Below the pieces are notes generated by a model. It was not told the DNA's origin and did not search any database. It saw nothing but the letters and a program-made list of their open reading frames with translations. Positions 25,182-35,658 of a stretch of DNA of 64,000 nucleotides are shown piece after piece (the first letter of the stretch is position 1; each line of letters opens with the position of its first letter). Both the position numbers and the translations under genes were made by a program. Origin of the DNA: Pelolinea sp. (lineage in GTDB: Bacteria; Chloroflexota; Anaerolineae; Anaerolineales; Anaerolineaceae); NCBI GenBank assembly GCA_012797975.1, contig JAAZOD010000007.1, forward strand, positions 56,702 through 120,701, written 5' to 3'.

Positions 25182-27173
25182 GTGAGCGGTTTCATTCAAA
25201 ATATTTCCAGTGGTTCCATAGGTTTTTTAGTCTGGTGCTTTTTGTGGGGAGGTGGCGGAATTCTATTGGTGAGAAGCATTTTCAAAGTAGAGAAGAGCGA
25301 ATTTCTCATCATTGGCTTGGCCGCCGGCATCATCACCGAAAGTTGGATCGCAAACATTCTGGGCAGGTTCCTTGACCCGCTGCTGGCTTTCTGGCTGGCA
25401 GCATGCATCACTTTTGGATGCGGAATACTGGCATGCCTGCCGCTTGCGAAAAAGAAAATTCCTTTTAAGGAAATGTTTCCGATCGTTACCTGGCAGTGGG
25501 TAATGTTCTTTGTACTGTTCTATGTTTTTTACATGGTCGCCCGCGGCATGTCGATCTGGGATGAATTTAAAACCTTCCCACTGGTCTCCATGATCGCTTC
25601 TGGCGATATTCCACCACATTTTCCTTATGATGTCAGTGTTGTTTTGGATGAACATTACCTGCGTTATTTGATCGCTGCACAGTTCATGCGCGTTGGTGAT
25701 CTGTATCCTTGGACGGCCCTGGCGTTTCTGCAATCTTTCACATTGAGCTTGAGCACGGTGTTGGTGATCATTTGGGTGCAGAGGATCACGAAGAATCTTT
25801 TTGCTGGCTTTGCCGGAGGGGTTTTCCATTTGCTGGCAGGGGGTACCCGCTGGCTTTTGCTGCTCTTCCCGCCATCTTTGATCAACAAAATTGACAGTGT
25901 CATTCAACGAGTTGGCAGTGGCCTAAACAGCGGAACAGATCTGCATACCGCCCTGATTAGCCCCTGGGCCGCCCAGGGCATGGCGCCCATTTCCATTCCG
26001 TTTGCTTTTACCAACGGGCTGATCAAACCTTCTGCTCTGGGTGTGGGTTGGGATAATATCAGTTTTTTGATCTTGATCCTGGTTTTGTTGCTCTACGATA
26101 AAGCCAAAGAGCCAAAGACCATTGCATTGGTCGGCGTCTTCTTGGCTGCTTTGGGATTGATGGATGAGATGACGTTTGCGTTTCTCAGCGGTCTGCTCAT
26201 CCTGATTCATCTCTTTCAGTTGAGGAAGAAAAACGAGGCGGGGAAAAAAGAGGCACGGCTTCGCCTGGTCATGCTGGTATGTGTATGGGTGATCGTCTTC
26301 TTGCAGGGTGGTTTCTTTACCGCGATTGCAAATAATGTATTCAATCCCACCTATTCTTCGTATCACAATTTTCAGGTCGATTTTGTGTTTCCTCCCAGTT
26401 TCGTTGACCCACACCTGGGCGAACTGCAGATCACAAATCCGATTCACTTGCTGGTTCTGATCTTGGAATGTGGGCCCATCGCACTGGCATTCCCGCTGGT
26501 GCTGATATGGGGTTGGAAGTCGTGGAAAAATAGGAGATATATCGATGCAGCATATATCGGAACCGCCATTCTCGGACTTGCCTTTTGTTTTGTGCAGATT
26601 ACCTCGAAAGGCATTAACACTGCGGTAAATCGCGTGCAGAACGATTTTTTGGAGGTAAGTTTGTTGTTCGCAGTCCCGGTCCTGTTCTACTGGCTGAGAG
26701 ACCGCAGCCAGGTGATGAAGATAAAGGTGGGGTTGCTGGCATTCCTGGCGTTGTTTGGAGGGATGGTTGTGCTGGGGACCGAACTCTCGGGCATTCAGGA
26801 ACCTGAACTGGGATTGTTCATCACCGAAATGGATGTGCGCATGATGGACAAATATTGGAATAAATTGGAAAAGGATGCCACGGTGTTGGATCCCAATATT
26901 CCGCGTTCCATCACCCTCTTTGCCCGCAGCGGAAATTCTTCGGTTGATTTCTATGAACCGACCCAGGAATGGGAAAATCTCATCTATGATCCTGACCCGC
27001 AGGTTATGGCACAGGCTGGTTATGACTATCTGTATTATGACCGGGAATATTGGAAGACCCTTACTCCAAAAGAACAGAACTTGCTCACTTCATCTTGTAT
27101 CACGATCATGAACGAGGAATCGGAATGGACTGGTGATTTTCGAGTGCTGCTGGATATCCGTGGATGCCGTTAA
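25182..27173 (+). CDS. Large polytopic membrane protein, GT-C-like, unknown function (paralog of 3884-5902)
   Basis: The 663-residue protein has about 13 helices and a C-terminal soluble tail. It shares with the 672-residue protein of the left block the loop RGMSIWDEFKTFPLVS plus GDIPPHFP, the GGTRWLLLLFPPS region, and the C-terminal YDYLYYDREYWKTL followed by a conserved late cysteine and DIRGCR end. These shared parts point to one family with a membrane-embedded active loop and an extracytoplasmic domain, as in GT-C transferases. Translation starts at GTG 25182 with AAGGAG 8 bases upstream. The methyltransferase gene follows after 28 bp. No known family was recognised, so the function is open. 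Confidence 0.7.
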   Translation: MSGFIQNISSGSIGFLVWCFLWGGGGILLVRSIFKVEKSEFLIIGLAAGIITESWIANILGRFLDPLLAFWLAACITFGCGILACLPLAKKKIPFKEMFPIVTWQWVMFFVLFYVFYMVARGMSIWDEFKTFPLVSMIASGDIPPHFPYDVSVVLDEHYLRYLIAAQFMRVGDLYPWTALAFLQSFTLSLSTVLVIIWVQRITKNLFAGFAGGVFHLLAGGTRWLLLLFPPSLINKIDSVIQRVGSGLNSGTDLHTALISPWAAQGMAPISIPFAFTNGLIKPSALGVGWDNISFLILILVLLLYDKAKEPKTIALVGVFLAALGLMDEMTFAFLSGLLILIHLFQLRKKNEAGKKEARLRLVMLVCVWVIVFLQGGFFTAIANNVFNPTYSSYHNFQVDFVFPPSFVDPHLGELQITNPIHLLVLILECGPIALAFPLVLIWGWKSWKNRRYIDAAYIGTAILGLAFCFVQITSKGINTAVNRVQNDFLEVSLLFAVPVLFYWLRDRSQVMKIKVGLLAFLALFGGMVVLGTELSGIQEPELGLFITEMDVRMMDKYWNKLEKDATVLDPNIPRSITLFARSGNSSVDFYEPTQEWENLIYDPDPQVMAQAGYDYLYYDREYWKTLTPKEQNLLTSSCITIMNEESEWTGDFRVLLDIRGCR

Positions 27174-27201
27174 TGGTGAAAAAACTTAGCGTGCGCAAAA
27201 A

Positions 27202-27990
27202 ATGACGAAGAACAAAAAAGCCAGTTTCTTGAGTCGATTGTTGATGTACCCAGGCAGCACTGGCCTGGATGTGGATGATCCGCGGGTCACGGAACAACGC
27301 AGGACCATTATCCGGCAGAAACGCTTGCTGCATGCCATTTACCAGGAATGGTACAGCATGCAGAAAGCCCAATTGCCCAAAATCAATGGGAAAATATTGG
27401 AAATTGGATCGGGGGCAGGTTTCTTTCATGAAGTTCAGGATCAGGTTATTTCTTCCGAGGTCTTTTTTTGCCCGTTCGTGGATGCTGTTCTGGATGGAAG
27501 ACGACTGCCATTTCCGGATGATCGTTTACGGGCGATCGTGATGACGGATGTATTCCATCATATTCCGGATGTGGAGCGGTTTTTGCAAGAAGCGTTAAGA
27601 ACATTGCAGCCAGGAGGGCGGGTCATCATGGTTGAACCCTGGGTGAGCCGTTGGTCTCGTTGGGTGATGGACCATTTTCATTCCGAGCCAATGGATGCGG
27701 AAATGCAGACATGGCAATTCCCTTCCAGCGGTCCTCTTTCCAGTTCCAATCAAGCTCTGCCCTGGATCGTTTTTCAACGGGACCGGGCGATGTATGAAAA
27801 AAGATTTCCCGCTCTACCGCTGATTCTGCTGCAACCCTTCATGCCCTTCCGATATCTTTTTAGCGGGGGTGTTTCAATGCGCTCTCTGGCGCCGGCAAAA
27901 TGCAATTCTTTGCTTCGGTGCATCGAGGGGTGTTTCAGCCAGAATAATTGGGCGATGTTTTCCTTGATTGTTCTCGAAAAGAAGGAATAA
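27202..27990 (+). CDS. Class I SAM-dependent methyltransferase
   Basis: The 262-residue product has a class I methyltransferase core: motif I ILEIGSGAGFFHEVQ near residue 70, the acidic/DGRRLPFPDDRL region near 100, VMTDVFHHIPDVERFL, and LQPGGRVIMVEPW (motif III-like) near 140. The C-terminal 100 residues (FPALPLILLQPFMPFRYLFS) are hydrophobic and may touch the membrane or a lipid-linked substrate. It probably methylates a small molecule or glycan. It lies between a GT-C-like gene and a convergent methyltransferase-glycosyltransferase fusion. The acceptor is unknown, and no clear Shine-Dalgarno sequence is seen. Confidence 0.85.
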   Translation: MTKNKKASFLSRLLMYPGSTGLDVDDPRVTEQRRTIIRQKRLLHAIYQEWYSMQKAQLPKINGKILEIGSGAGFFHEVQDQVISSEVFFCPFVDAVLDGRRLPFPDDRLRAIVMTDVFHHIPDVERFLQEALRTLQPGGRVIMVEPWVSRWSRWVMDHFHSEPMDAEMQTWQFPSSGPLSSSNQALPWIVFQRDRAMYEKRFPALPLILLQPFMPFRYLFSGGVSMRSLAPAKCNSLLRCIEGCFSQNNWAMFSLIVLEKKE

Positions 27991-27995
27991 CCGAA

Positions 27996-29432
27996 CTAGA
28001 TGAATTTGATGCGCCGGGCGGCAAAAACCACCATTTTCAATAAAAGCCAGCCATGTTTCCAGCGTTGAATATTGGTGGTGCCATAGGTGCGTTCTGCGTA
28101 TCGAATGGGCAGGTCGACGATCTTCAGATCCATTTTAGCTGCTCCGAATAGCAGGTCGAAATCGCCAAAAGGATCGAAATCCCCAAAGTAAGAGCGATTG
28201 GCCGCGATCTTTTCGTAATCTTTTTTCCATAGTACCTTGGTACCGCATAAGGTATCCTTCACCGGCTGGCTGAGCAGAAAAGAGAAGAGCAGACTGAAGC
28301 ATTTGTTACCGATATAGTTGAAAAAGCGCATGGCTTGTTTTTCCATCGGGTAAACCAAGCGCACACCGTTGATGAAATCACCTCTGCCGGTATGAATGGC
28401 TTGATAGAAGCGGGGGAGGTCTTCAGGCGGGACGGTCAAGTCGGCATCCAGGATCATCAGAATATCTCCGCTGGAATTGGCAAACCCGAGACGCACTGCA
28501 TCACCTTTGCCTTTTCCTTCCTGACGGAGCAGTTTGGCTTTGACCTCCGGGTGTTTCTGCATTTCCTGCTGAATGGTCTGATAGGTATTATCCTTGGAAT
28601 GTCCTTCCACAAAAATCAATTCTGTTCCGCTGCCCATTTGAGGCACCCGTTCAAAGATCTGGCCGATATTGCCTTCCTCGTTGCGGGCAGGTACCACCAC
28701 GGAAACCGATGCAGCAGAAGTGACGGGGGCCGTTTCAGGGATTGGTCTGGCCAGTGTAAAAGCTGTCATTGCCAGAGATCGGAAAGGCCACAAGCGCACC
28801 AAAAAGCGGTTGCAAAAAGCGGAGAGAAGAGGGAGGGGAAGGGGAGCCAGCACTTCCTCCCATTCGCGGATGACCTCAAATTTGCCCAAATAAAGCAGGT
28901 TCTTGACATCCTCCACCGAAAGCCAGTTTTGCGGTAAAGTGCGTTGGGCAAGGTGTAGCTTTTGTGCCAGTGCCAGCGGCCATTCCCACAGGCGGCTGTA
29001 ATAATTAAGGATGATCCTGGTGGAAGGCTTTGACCATGTTCGGATCTTGTGAAACACCGCTTCCACATCCCACAGGTCATTGATAAGATCGGAAAGAATA
29101 ATGTAATCGAATTTCTCATCCAACTCGATCTCGTGGATATCACCTTGGACGAAAACCAAGGCCGGATGGCGCTGTTTTGCACGCTCGATCATTTCAAAAG
29201 AGAGGTCGATGCCCACACCTCTGGAGGGTTCGAGCGCTGCTAATAAGTCGCCCCGCGCGCAGCCGATCTCCAGCACGTTCATACCTGCCGGAATATGAAA
29301 CTGGTACACTTTCTGTAATCGTCCACGATAATAGCCACCCCAACCGTTCCAATGATCTAGCTGGCAGGCAATGCCATCCCAGTGATTTTTCCGCATGGTT
29401 TGATATTGGATGAACTTTTCAGATGTGTGCAT
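27996..29432 (-). CDS. Fusion of a SAM methyltransferase and a family 2 glycosyltransferase
   Basis: The 478-residue protein joins two enzymes. Residues about 40-200 form a class I methyltransferase (MNVLEIGCARGDLLAALEPS as motif I, VFVQGDIHEIELDEKFDYII). Residues about 245-478 form a GT2 domain of the DPM1/GtrB-like type (VSVVVPARNEEGNIGQIF, LRQEGKGKGDAVRLGF, MILDADLTVPPEDL with the metal-binding DxD). The GT part ends in a stretch typical of polyprenyl-phosphate sugar transferases (LPIRYAERTYGTTN). The linker between them (195-245) is hydrophobic. It may make a polyprenyl-linked sugar and act on or methylate a glycan. It converges with the methyltransferase gene, 5 bp between stops. Confidence 0.88.
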   Translation of the reverse strand: MHTSEKFIQYQTMRKNHWDGIACQLDHWNGWGGYYRGRLQKVYQFHIPAGMNVLEIGCARGDLLAALEPSRGVGIDLSFEMIERAKQRHPALVFVQGDIHEIELDEKFDYIILSDLINDLWDVEAVFHKIRTWSKPSTRIILNYYSRLWEWPLALAQKLHLAQRTLPQNWLSVEDVKNLLYLGKFEVIREWEEVLAPLPLPLLSAFCNRFLVRLWPFRSLAMTAFTLARPIPETAPVTSAASVSVVVPARNEEGNIGQIFERVPQMGSGTELIFVEGHSKDNTYQTIQQEMQKHPEVKAKLLRQEGKGKGDAVRLGFANSSGDILMILDADLTVPPEDLPRFYQAIHTGRGDFINGVRLVYPMEKQAMRFFNYIGNKCFSLLFSFLLSQPVKDTLCGTKVLWKKDYEKIAANRSYFGDFDPFGDFDLLFGAAKMDLKIVDLPIRYAERTYGTTNIQRWKHGWLLLKMVVFAARRIKFI

Positions 29433-29518
29433 GCAAATTTTCCGGATAAATGAATTCTTTTTTTCACTGAAAGTATATCATTTTGATTTCTGCGATGGTG
29501 CCCGTTTTTATTTTTTTC

Positions 29519-29547
29519 TTGACGGATAGTTTCCCCTGCTTTATAAT
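29519..29547 (+). promoter_or_regulatory. Near-consensus sigma-70-type promoter of the first glycan operon
   Basis: TTGACG (29519-29524), a 17-bp spacer and TATAAT (29542-29547) form an almost perfect housekeeping promoter. The expected start site near 29554 would leave a leader of only about 12 bases before ATG 29566. ATTCA-N5-TGAAT (29546-29560) overlaps the -10/start region and could be an operator. Confidence 0.8.
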
Positions 29548-29565
29548 TCAGCAATTGAATATTGA

Positions 29566-31009
<1,444 letters not shown>

Positions 31010-31015
31010 CTGGTT

Positions 31016-31852
31016 ATGTCTTCTATGAATGAACCGCGCACTATTGTTATCAAACCGTCCACGGGGTGGGCTGCATTGAATCTCAAGGACCTGTGGAATT
31101 ATCGGGAGCTGATCTATTTCTTCACCTGGCGCGATCTGAAAGTGCGTTACAAGCAAACTCTCTTGGGTGCAAGCTGGGCGATCCTGCAGCCGGTTCTGAC
31201 CATGGTGGTTTTCAGTGTTTTCTTTGGTGGATTGGCGAAGGTACCCTCCGATGGAGTGCCGTATCCGATTTTCTCTTACACTGCTCTGTTGCCGTGGACA
31301 CTTTTTTCCAAAGCATTACAAGATGCCAGCCGTTCTTTGGTTTCGAGTGCGAACATCATTTCCAAAGTATATTTCCCGCGGCTGATCCTGCCCTTGTCTT
31401 CGACGTTGGCCGGATTGGTCGATTTTTTGATCGCCTTTACCGTGTTGCTTTTGATGATGGTGTTCTACGGCATTCACCCCACCGCCAATTTGTGGCTGCT
31501 GCCCTTGCTGATTTTGCTGGCATTGGTCACAGCCATCGGAGTTAGCTTATGGCTTTCCGCTCTCAATGTCATGTACCGTGATGTGGGCCATATGCTTCCA
31601 TTCCTGAGCCAATTTTGGATGTATATTACCCCCATTGCCTATTCTTCCTCGATTGTCCCTGAAAAATGGCGCTTTATCTATGCATTGAATCCGATGACCG
31701 GGGTGGTAGAAGGATTCCGCTGGTCATTGCTGGGTACCGGTGAAGGACCAGGTATCACATTGCTGATTTCGTCGTGCATTGCAGTGCTGATCACGATCAG
31801 TGGTCTATTCTATTTCCGACGCATGGAACGAAAATTTGCCGACCTGGTTTAA
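31016..31852 (+). CDS. wzm: ABC-2 polysaccharide exporter permease (Wzm-like)
   Basis: The 278-residue membrane protein has six helices and the ABC-2 signature layout of Wzm/TagG: an N-terminal interface helix (YRELIYFFTWRDLKVRYKQT), LLGASWAILQPVLTM, the segment VPYPIFSYTALLPW, and MYRDVGHMLPFLSQFWMYI with TPIAYSSS near residue 210. It forms the membrane channel through which a completed polysaccharide is exported, powered by the ATPase encoded 20 bp downstream. Its presence with Wzt indicates that the glycan is finished inside the cell and exported by the ABC pathway, not by Wzx/Wzy. Confidence 0.95.
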   Translation: MSSMNEPRTIVIKPSTGWAALNLKDLWNYRELIYFFTWRDLKVRYKQTLLGASWAILQPVLTMVVFSVFFGGLAKVPSDGVPYPIFSYTALLPWTLFSKALQDASRSLVSSANIISKVYFPRLILPLSSTLAGLVDFLIAFTVLLLMMVFYGIHPTANLWLLPLLILLALVTAIGVSLWLSALNVMYRDVGHMLPFLSQFWMYITPIAYSSSIVPEKWRFIYALNPMTGVVEGFRWSLLGTGEGPGITLLISSCIAVLITISGLFYFRRMERKFADLV

Positions 31853-31872
31853 TTTGCAAGAGAGAAGATAGC

Positions 31873-33150
31873 ATGAGCAAAACAGCGATACGAGTTGACA
31901 ATCTTGGAAAGAAATACAATATCGGGCTGCCGGTAGTGAAGTACCAAACCTTACGCGACAAGATATCCGAAGGGTTCAGCCGACGTGAAAAAATTGCCGA
32001 TAGTTATATTTGGGCTCTCCGAAATGTGTCTTTCGAAGTGAACGAAGGCCAGGCGTTGGGTGTCATTGGACGCAATGGTGCCGGAAAAAGTACGTTGCTG
32101 AAGATCCTTTCGCGTGTGACAGAACCGACCGAGGGGGTGGTTGAAATTCGCGGCAGGGTTGGTTCACTGCTTGAAGTGGGAACCGGTTTCCATCCGGAAT
32201 TGACCGGCCGAGAAAATATTTTCTTGAACGGTGCCATTTTGGGAATGCGGCGCGAGGAAATACAGGGCAAGTTCGATGAAATTGTTGATTTCGCGGAAGT
32301 GGAGAAGTTCATTGATACACCGGTGAAACGTTATTCGAGCGGCATGTATCTGCGCCTGGCTTTTGCCGTGGCCGCCCATCTGGAACCCGAAATACTGGTT
32401 GTGGATGAAGTGCTGGCCGTGGGTGACGCGGAATTTCAGAAGAAGTGTTTGGGGAAGATGAGCGATGTTGCCCAACAGGGCAGAACTGTGCTTTTCGTCA
32501 GCCATAATATGTCTGCAGTGTTGCGGCTTACCAACGAAACACTGGTCATTGATCACGGCCAACTGTTGATGCGCGGTCCGACCCAGGAGGCGGTGGATTT
32601 CTACCTGTCGCAGGGTCTTACCCAGGAAGGGCAGAAAATCTGGAGAGAAGATGAAATTGCCGAAGCCGCCAAACCGTTCAAGCCGGTCGCGATCCGCGTG
32701 CTTGACAAACAGGGTGTGGTGGCAGATACGGTACGCTCCATCGAACCATTTACGATCGAGATTGAATACGAACTGCAGAAACCGTTAAAAGGATTGCGCG
32801 TGGGCATCTATCTGCTGACAACGCGCGGTGAATATATTTTCACATCCTTTGATACCGATGACGTCGAGCAGTATGAGGCCAACACCGTCAGGCCAGCCGG
32901 CAGGTATTTCAGTCGCTGCGAAATTCCCGCTAACCTGTTGAACGAAGGCCGCTATGTGATCGGAATGAACGCCAGCACCTATTTGATCAAGCGTTATTTT
33001 CAAGATGATCAGGCGCTGCTCTTTAATGTTGATCCGGCGGGAGCGCCGGGAATGCAGTGGGTGGAAACCCGTTTGGGCACTGTACGCCCGGCATTGAAAT
33101 GGAAAATCGAATCATACGAAAGTGGTGATATGCAACATGGCAAAAAATGA
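31873..33150 (+). CDS. wzt: ABC polysaccharide exporter ATPase with C-terminal carbohydrate-binding domain (Wzt-like)
   Basis: The 425-residue protein has an ATPase domain (1-245): the N-terminal KYQTLRDKISEG insertion typical of Wzt/TagH, Walker A GRNGAGKST, signature YSSGMYLRLAFAVA, Walker B ILVVDEVLAVGD and switch LFVSHNMSAVLRL. Residues about 265-415 form a Wzt_C beta-sandwich (PFTIEIEYELQKPLKGLRVG, GRYFSRCEIPANLLNEGRYV), which in O-antigen exporters reads the modified non-reducing end of the polymer. ATG 31873 was chosen over a longer frame that overlaps wzm. The Wzt_C domain predicts a terminating modification, for which the cluster offers methyltransferases. Confidence 0.95.
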   Translation: MSKTAIRVDNLGKKYNIGLPVVKYQTLRDKISEGFSRREKIADSYIWALRNVSFEVNEGQALGVIGRNGAGKSTLLKILSRVTEPTEGVVEIRGRVGSLLEVGTGFHPELTGRENIFLNGAILGMRREEIQGKFDEIVDFAEVEKFIDTPVKRYSSGMYLRLAFAVAAHLEPEILVVDEVLAVGDAEFQKKCLGKMSDVAQQGRTVLFVSHNMSAVLRLTNETLVIDHGQLLMRGPTQEAVDFYLSQGLTQEGQKIWREDEIAEAAKPFKPVAIRVLDKQGVVADTVRSIEPFTIEIEYELQKPLKGLRVGIYLLTTRGEYIFTSFDTDDVEQYEANTVRPAGRYFSRCEIPANLLNEGRYVIGMNASTYLIKRYFQDDQALLFNVDPAGAPGMQWVETRLGTVRPALKWKIESYESGDMQHGKK

Positions 33151-34786
33151 TGGCACTCAGAGAAAATCACGCGAATTCATTAAGAATGTTCTGGGCGAGG
33201 TTCCATTAACAGCAGAACTGTACTGGTTGATCCGCAATCGCAGCAAAGGGATCCAGAGCAGATTTTCTCTGGCCGATCTTGATAAACATATTCCGGAAAT
33301 CATCCAATATCTTGGCGAAAATCTGGTTCAGGAAAAACCAGATAAGAAGGTTTTTGTATTTGCAACTCTCCATTATTGGATCAGCCATGCTGCCCTGATT
33401 AGTTCTGCATTGGCAGGTTTGGGGTATGACGTCTCGCTGGGGTATTTGCCATATCATGATTGGCAGAATCCGGTCAATCGCTTTGATCTGCGCCGTCAGA
33501 ACCTCTATGCACAGAGCATTTTGAAAAAACTCAATCCGTATGTAAAGACTTTCTCATTTCTCAATGTGTACGCCGGGTATAAAACCCTTCCAGCCGATTT
33601 GGAACAGATGGCGGAACAAATATCCAGATATGATTCGCAATATACCCTGCAAGTCGAAACAGTGGATACGGACGAACCGGTTTATCGTATGCGCCTGGAA
33701 CGCAATGAGGATATCGCCCGCAGTGCATTGGCATGGATGACAGCCAATAAGCCGGATGTGGTAGTGATTCCAAATGGCACCATTCAGGAATTTGCCGTAG
33801 TCTACGAAGTGGCAAAATACCTTAAAATTCCGGTGACAACCTATGAATTTGGCGACCAGCGCCAGCGTGTTTGGATTGCCCAAAATGACAAAGTGATGGA
33901 ACAAAACACGGATGCATTGTGGGAAGCATACCACGAGAAGCCACTCGAGAAATCTGAACTGCATAAGATTCACGAGTTGTTTGAAGCCCGGCGCAAAGCT
34001 TCCATCTGGAAGAATTTTTCCCGTCTTTGGCAGCGAGCGCCTGCCAAAGGTGTGGCAGAAGCACGCAAGGAATTGGGGTTGGATGACGAACGCCCGGTAG
34101 TTCTGTTGGCCACCAATGTTTTGGGCGACAGTTTAACGCTTGGCCGCGAAGTGTTCACCCATACCATGGAAGAATGGATCGTCCGCACATTACAGTATTT
34201 TGTCGGAAAACCGAATGCTCAGCTCGTTATCCGTGTCCATCCCGGTGAAATGCTGACGCATGGGCAATCTATGGTAGATGTGATCGAGCATGTCGTTCCT
34301 GATCTTCCGGAACATATCCATTTGATTAAACCGGAGGATTCCACCAACACGTATGATCTCATCGCTGCGGCGGATCTGGGTCTGGTTTACACTACCACGG
34401 TAGGGTTGGAAATGGCAATGAGCGGAGTACCGGTCATTGTGGTCGGAGACACCCATTATGCCGAGAAAGGTTTCACCATCGATCCCCAATCATGGGTGAA
34501 ATATTACAAGATTATTGGTTCCGTCTTGCAGGACCCTGATGGATACCGACTTTCCGATAAGGAAATCGAGCTGGCCTGGATGTATGCCTATCGCTTTTTC
34601 TTTGATTTTCCGCGTCCCATACCTTGGCATCTGGTGCGCATGTGGGAAGACTATGATGTGAACCCCTTGTCGAAAGTACTCTCCGGTGAAGGACGCAAGG
34701 AATATGAAATGACCTTCCGTTATCTGGCTGGTGAACCGCTGGATTGGGCAGCCATTCGTGATGGAAAGGAACGTTATTCCGCATGA
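33137..34786 (+). CDS. GT-B-fold surface-polysaccharide transferase, KpsC/KpsS-like
   Basis: The 549-residue protein (ATG 33137; GTG 33122 is a less likely start) has a GT-B layout. The C-terminal half carries VVLLATNVLGDS, LVIRVHPGEMLT, HLIKPEDSTNTYDLIAAADL and YTTTVGLEMAMSGVPVIVVG. This H-P-x-E and T-x-G-x-E pattern is found in KpsC/KpsS capsule transferases and CDP-glycerol-type transferases. Two other genes in the window (44485 and 52178) share it. The N-terminal half (PDVVVIPNGTIQEFAVVYEV) probably binds the acceptor. It overlaps wzt by 14 bp. It likely adds a sugar or linker (possibly Kdo-like or nonulosonic) to the growing glycan, but donor specificity is unknown. Confidence 0.8.
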   Translation: MAKNDGTQRKSREFIKNVLGEVPLTAELYWLIRNRSKGIQSRFSLADLDKHIPEIIQYLGENLVQEKPDKKVFVFATLHYWISHAALISSALAGLGYDVSLGYLPYHDWQNPVNRFDLRRQNLYAQSILKKLNPYVKTFSFLNVYAGYKTLPADLEQMAEQISRYDSQYTLQVETVDTDEPVYRMRLERNEDIARSALAWMTANKPDVVVIPNGTIQEFAVVYEVAKYLKIPVTTYEFGDQRQRVWIAQNDKVMEQNTDALWEAYHEKPLEKSELHKIHELFEARRKASIWKNFSRLWQRAPAKGVAEARKELGLDDERPVVLLATNVLGDSLTLGREVFTHTMEEWIVRTLQYFVGKPNAQLVIRVHPGEMLTHGQSMVDVIEHVVPDLPEHIHLIKPEDSTNTYDLIAAADLGLVYTTTVGLEMAMSGVPVIVVGDTHYAEKGFTIDPQSWVKYYKIIGSVLQDPDGYRLSDKEIELAWMYAYRFFFDFPRPIPWHLVRMWEDYDVNPLSKVLSGEGRKEYEMTFRYLAGEPLDWAAIRDGKERYSA

Positions 34787-35646
34787 AAGAAAAGGAATTC
34801 AACATTCAAGAAGTAAAAGCCTTTTATGACAGTATTGGCTGGCAGATGACCGAAGATGGAGTCTACCAAAATGCCCGTTATGAAGATCTGCGTCCCGTTT
34901 CACGCGAGTACATTCACAAATGTCATTTGCGTGTCAACCGTTTCCTGTCGCATAAAGGCAGCTACCTCCTGGATGCCGGTTCTGGTCCAATCCAATATCC
35001 CGAATATGTTACCTATTCGGAAGGGTACACCTATCGGGTTTGTTTGGACCTCTCGCTCGTTGCGCTGCTGGATGCGCGCAAGCGCATTGGCGATCATGGG
35101 TTGTTCGTGGTGGCTGATGTTGCCCACATGCCTTTTGCGGCGGATGTGATGGATGATGCAGTGTCATTGCATACCTTCCATCATCTACCGCTGGATGGAA
35201 CGAAAAGCGCTTATCGCGAAGTTTTTCGCATTCTCAAACCCAACGCCCACGCGGTAGTGGTGAACGGCTGGAATTATTCACCATTCATGAATAGGATGGA
35301 TTGGCTCATCCGGCTGGGTGAGAAGTTGTCTCGGAAAATGAATCAACCGGATGAAAAAGAAGCGCAAGCATCCAATGCGTTGAAGCATGTGCCTGCAAAA
35401 CCTGCCGGAACGTTCGTGAAAAAATTCGATGCCAAGGTATTCAAAAGAGAAATTCTGCCCGGATACGTGATGCAAATTCGGGTTTGGAGATCGGTCAGCG
35501 TGCGTTTCTTGCGCGCGGTCATCAGGCCGGGTTGGGGTGGAAAACTGCTACTCAGGATCCTGTATGGATTGGAAGAGGTATTTCCACGCTATTTTGGGGA
35601 ACAAGGACAGTATCCATTGATCATTATGAATAAAGAAGAAGGATGA
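34783..35646 (+). CDS. Class I SAM-dependent methyltransferase
   Basis: The 287-residue product has a class I core: LLDAGSGPIQYPEYVTYSEG as a degenerate motif I near residue 65, the acidic VCLDLSLVALLDARKR, FVVADVAHMPFAADVMDDAV (motif II) and VFRILKPNAHAVVVNGW. It starts as ATGA within the stop of the KpsC-like gene, so the two are translationally coupled. It may methylate a sugar, possibly the terminal modification recognised by the Wzt C-terminal domain, as in ABC-exported O antigens; this is inference from context. Confidence 0.85.
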   Translation: MKEKEFNIQEVKAFYDSIGWQMTEDGVYQNARYEDLRPVSREYIHKCHLRVNRFLSHKGSYLLDAGSGPIQYPEYVTYSEGYTYRVCLDLSLVALLDARKRIGDHGLFVVADVAHMPFAADVMDDAVSLHTFHHLPLDGTKSAYREVFRILKPNAHAVVVNGWNYSPFMNRMDWLIRLGEKLSRKMNQPDEKEAQASNALKHVPAKPAGTFVKKFDAKVFKREILPGYVMQIRVWRSVSVRFLRAVIRPGWGGKLLLRILYGLEEVFPRYFGEQGQYPLIIMNKEEG

Positions 35647-35658
35647 GGTTAACGAATT

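Noticed and set aside
33122..33136. GTG 33122 as start of the KpsC/S-like gene
   Set aside because: It adds only five residues; ATG 33137 is the more usual start codon and reduces overlap with wzt.
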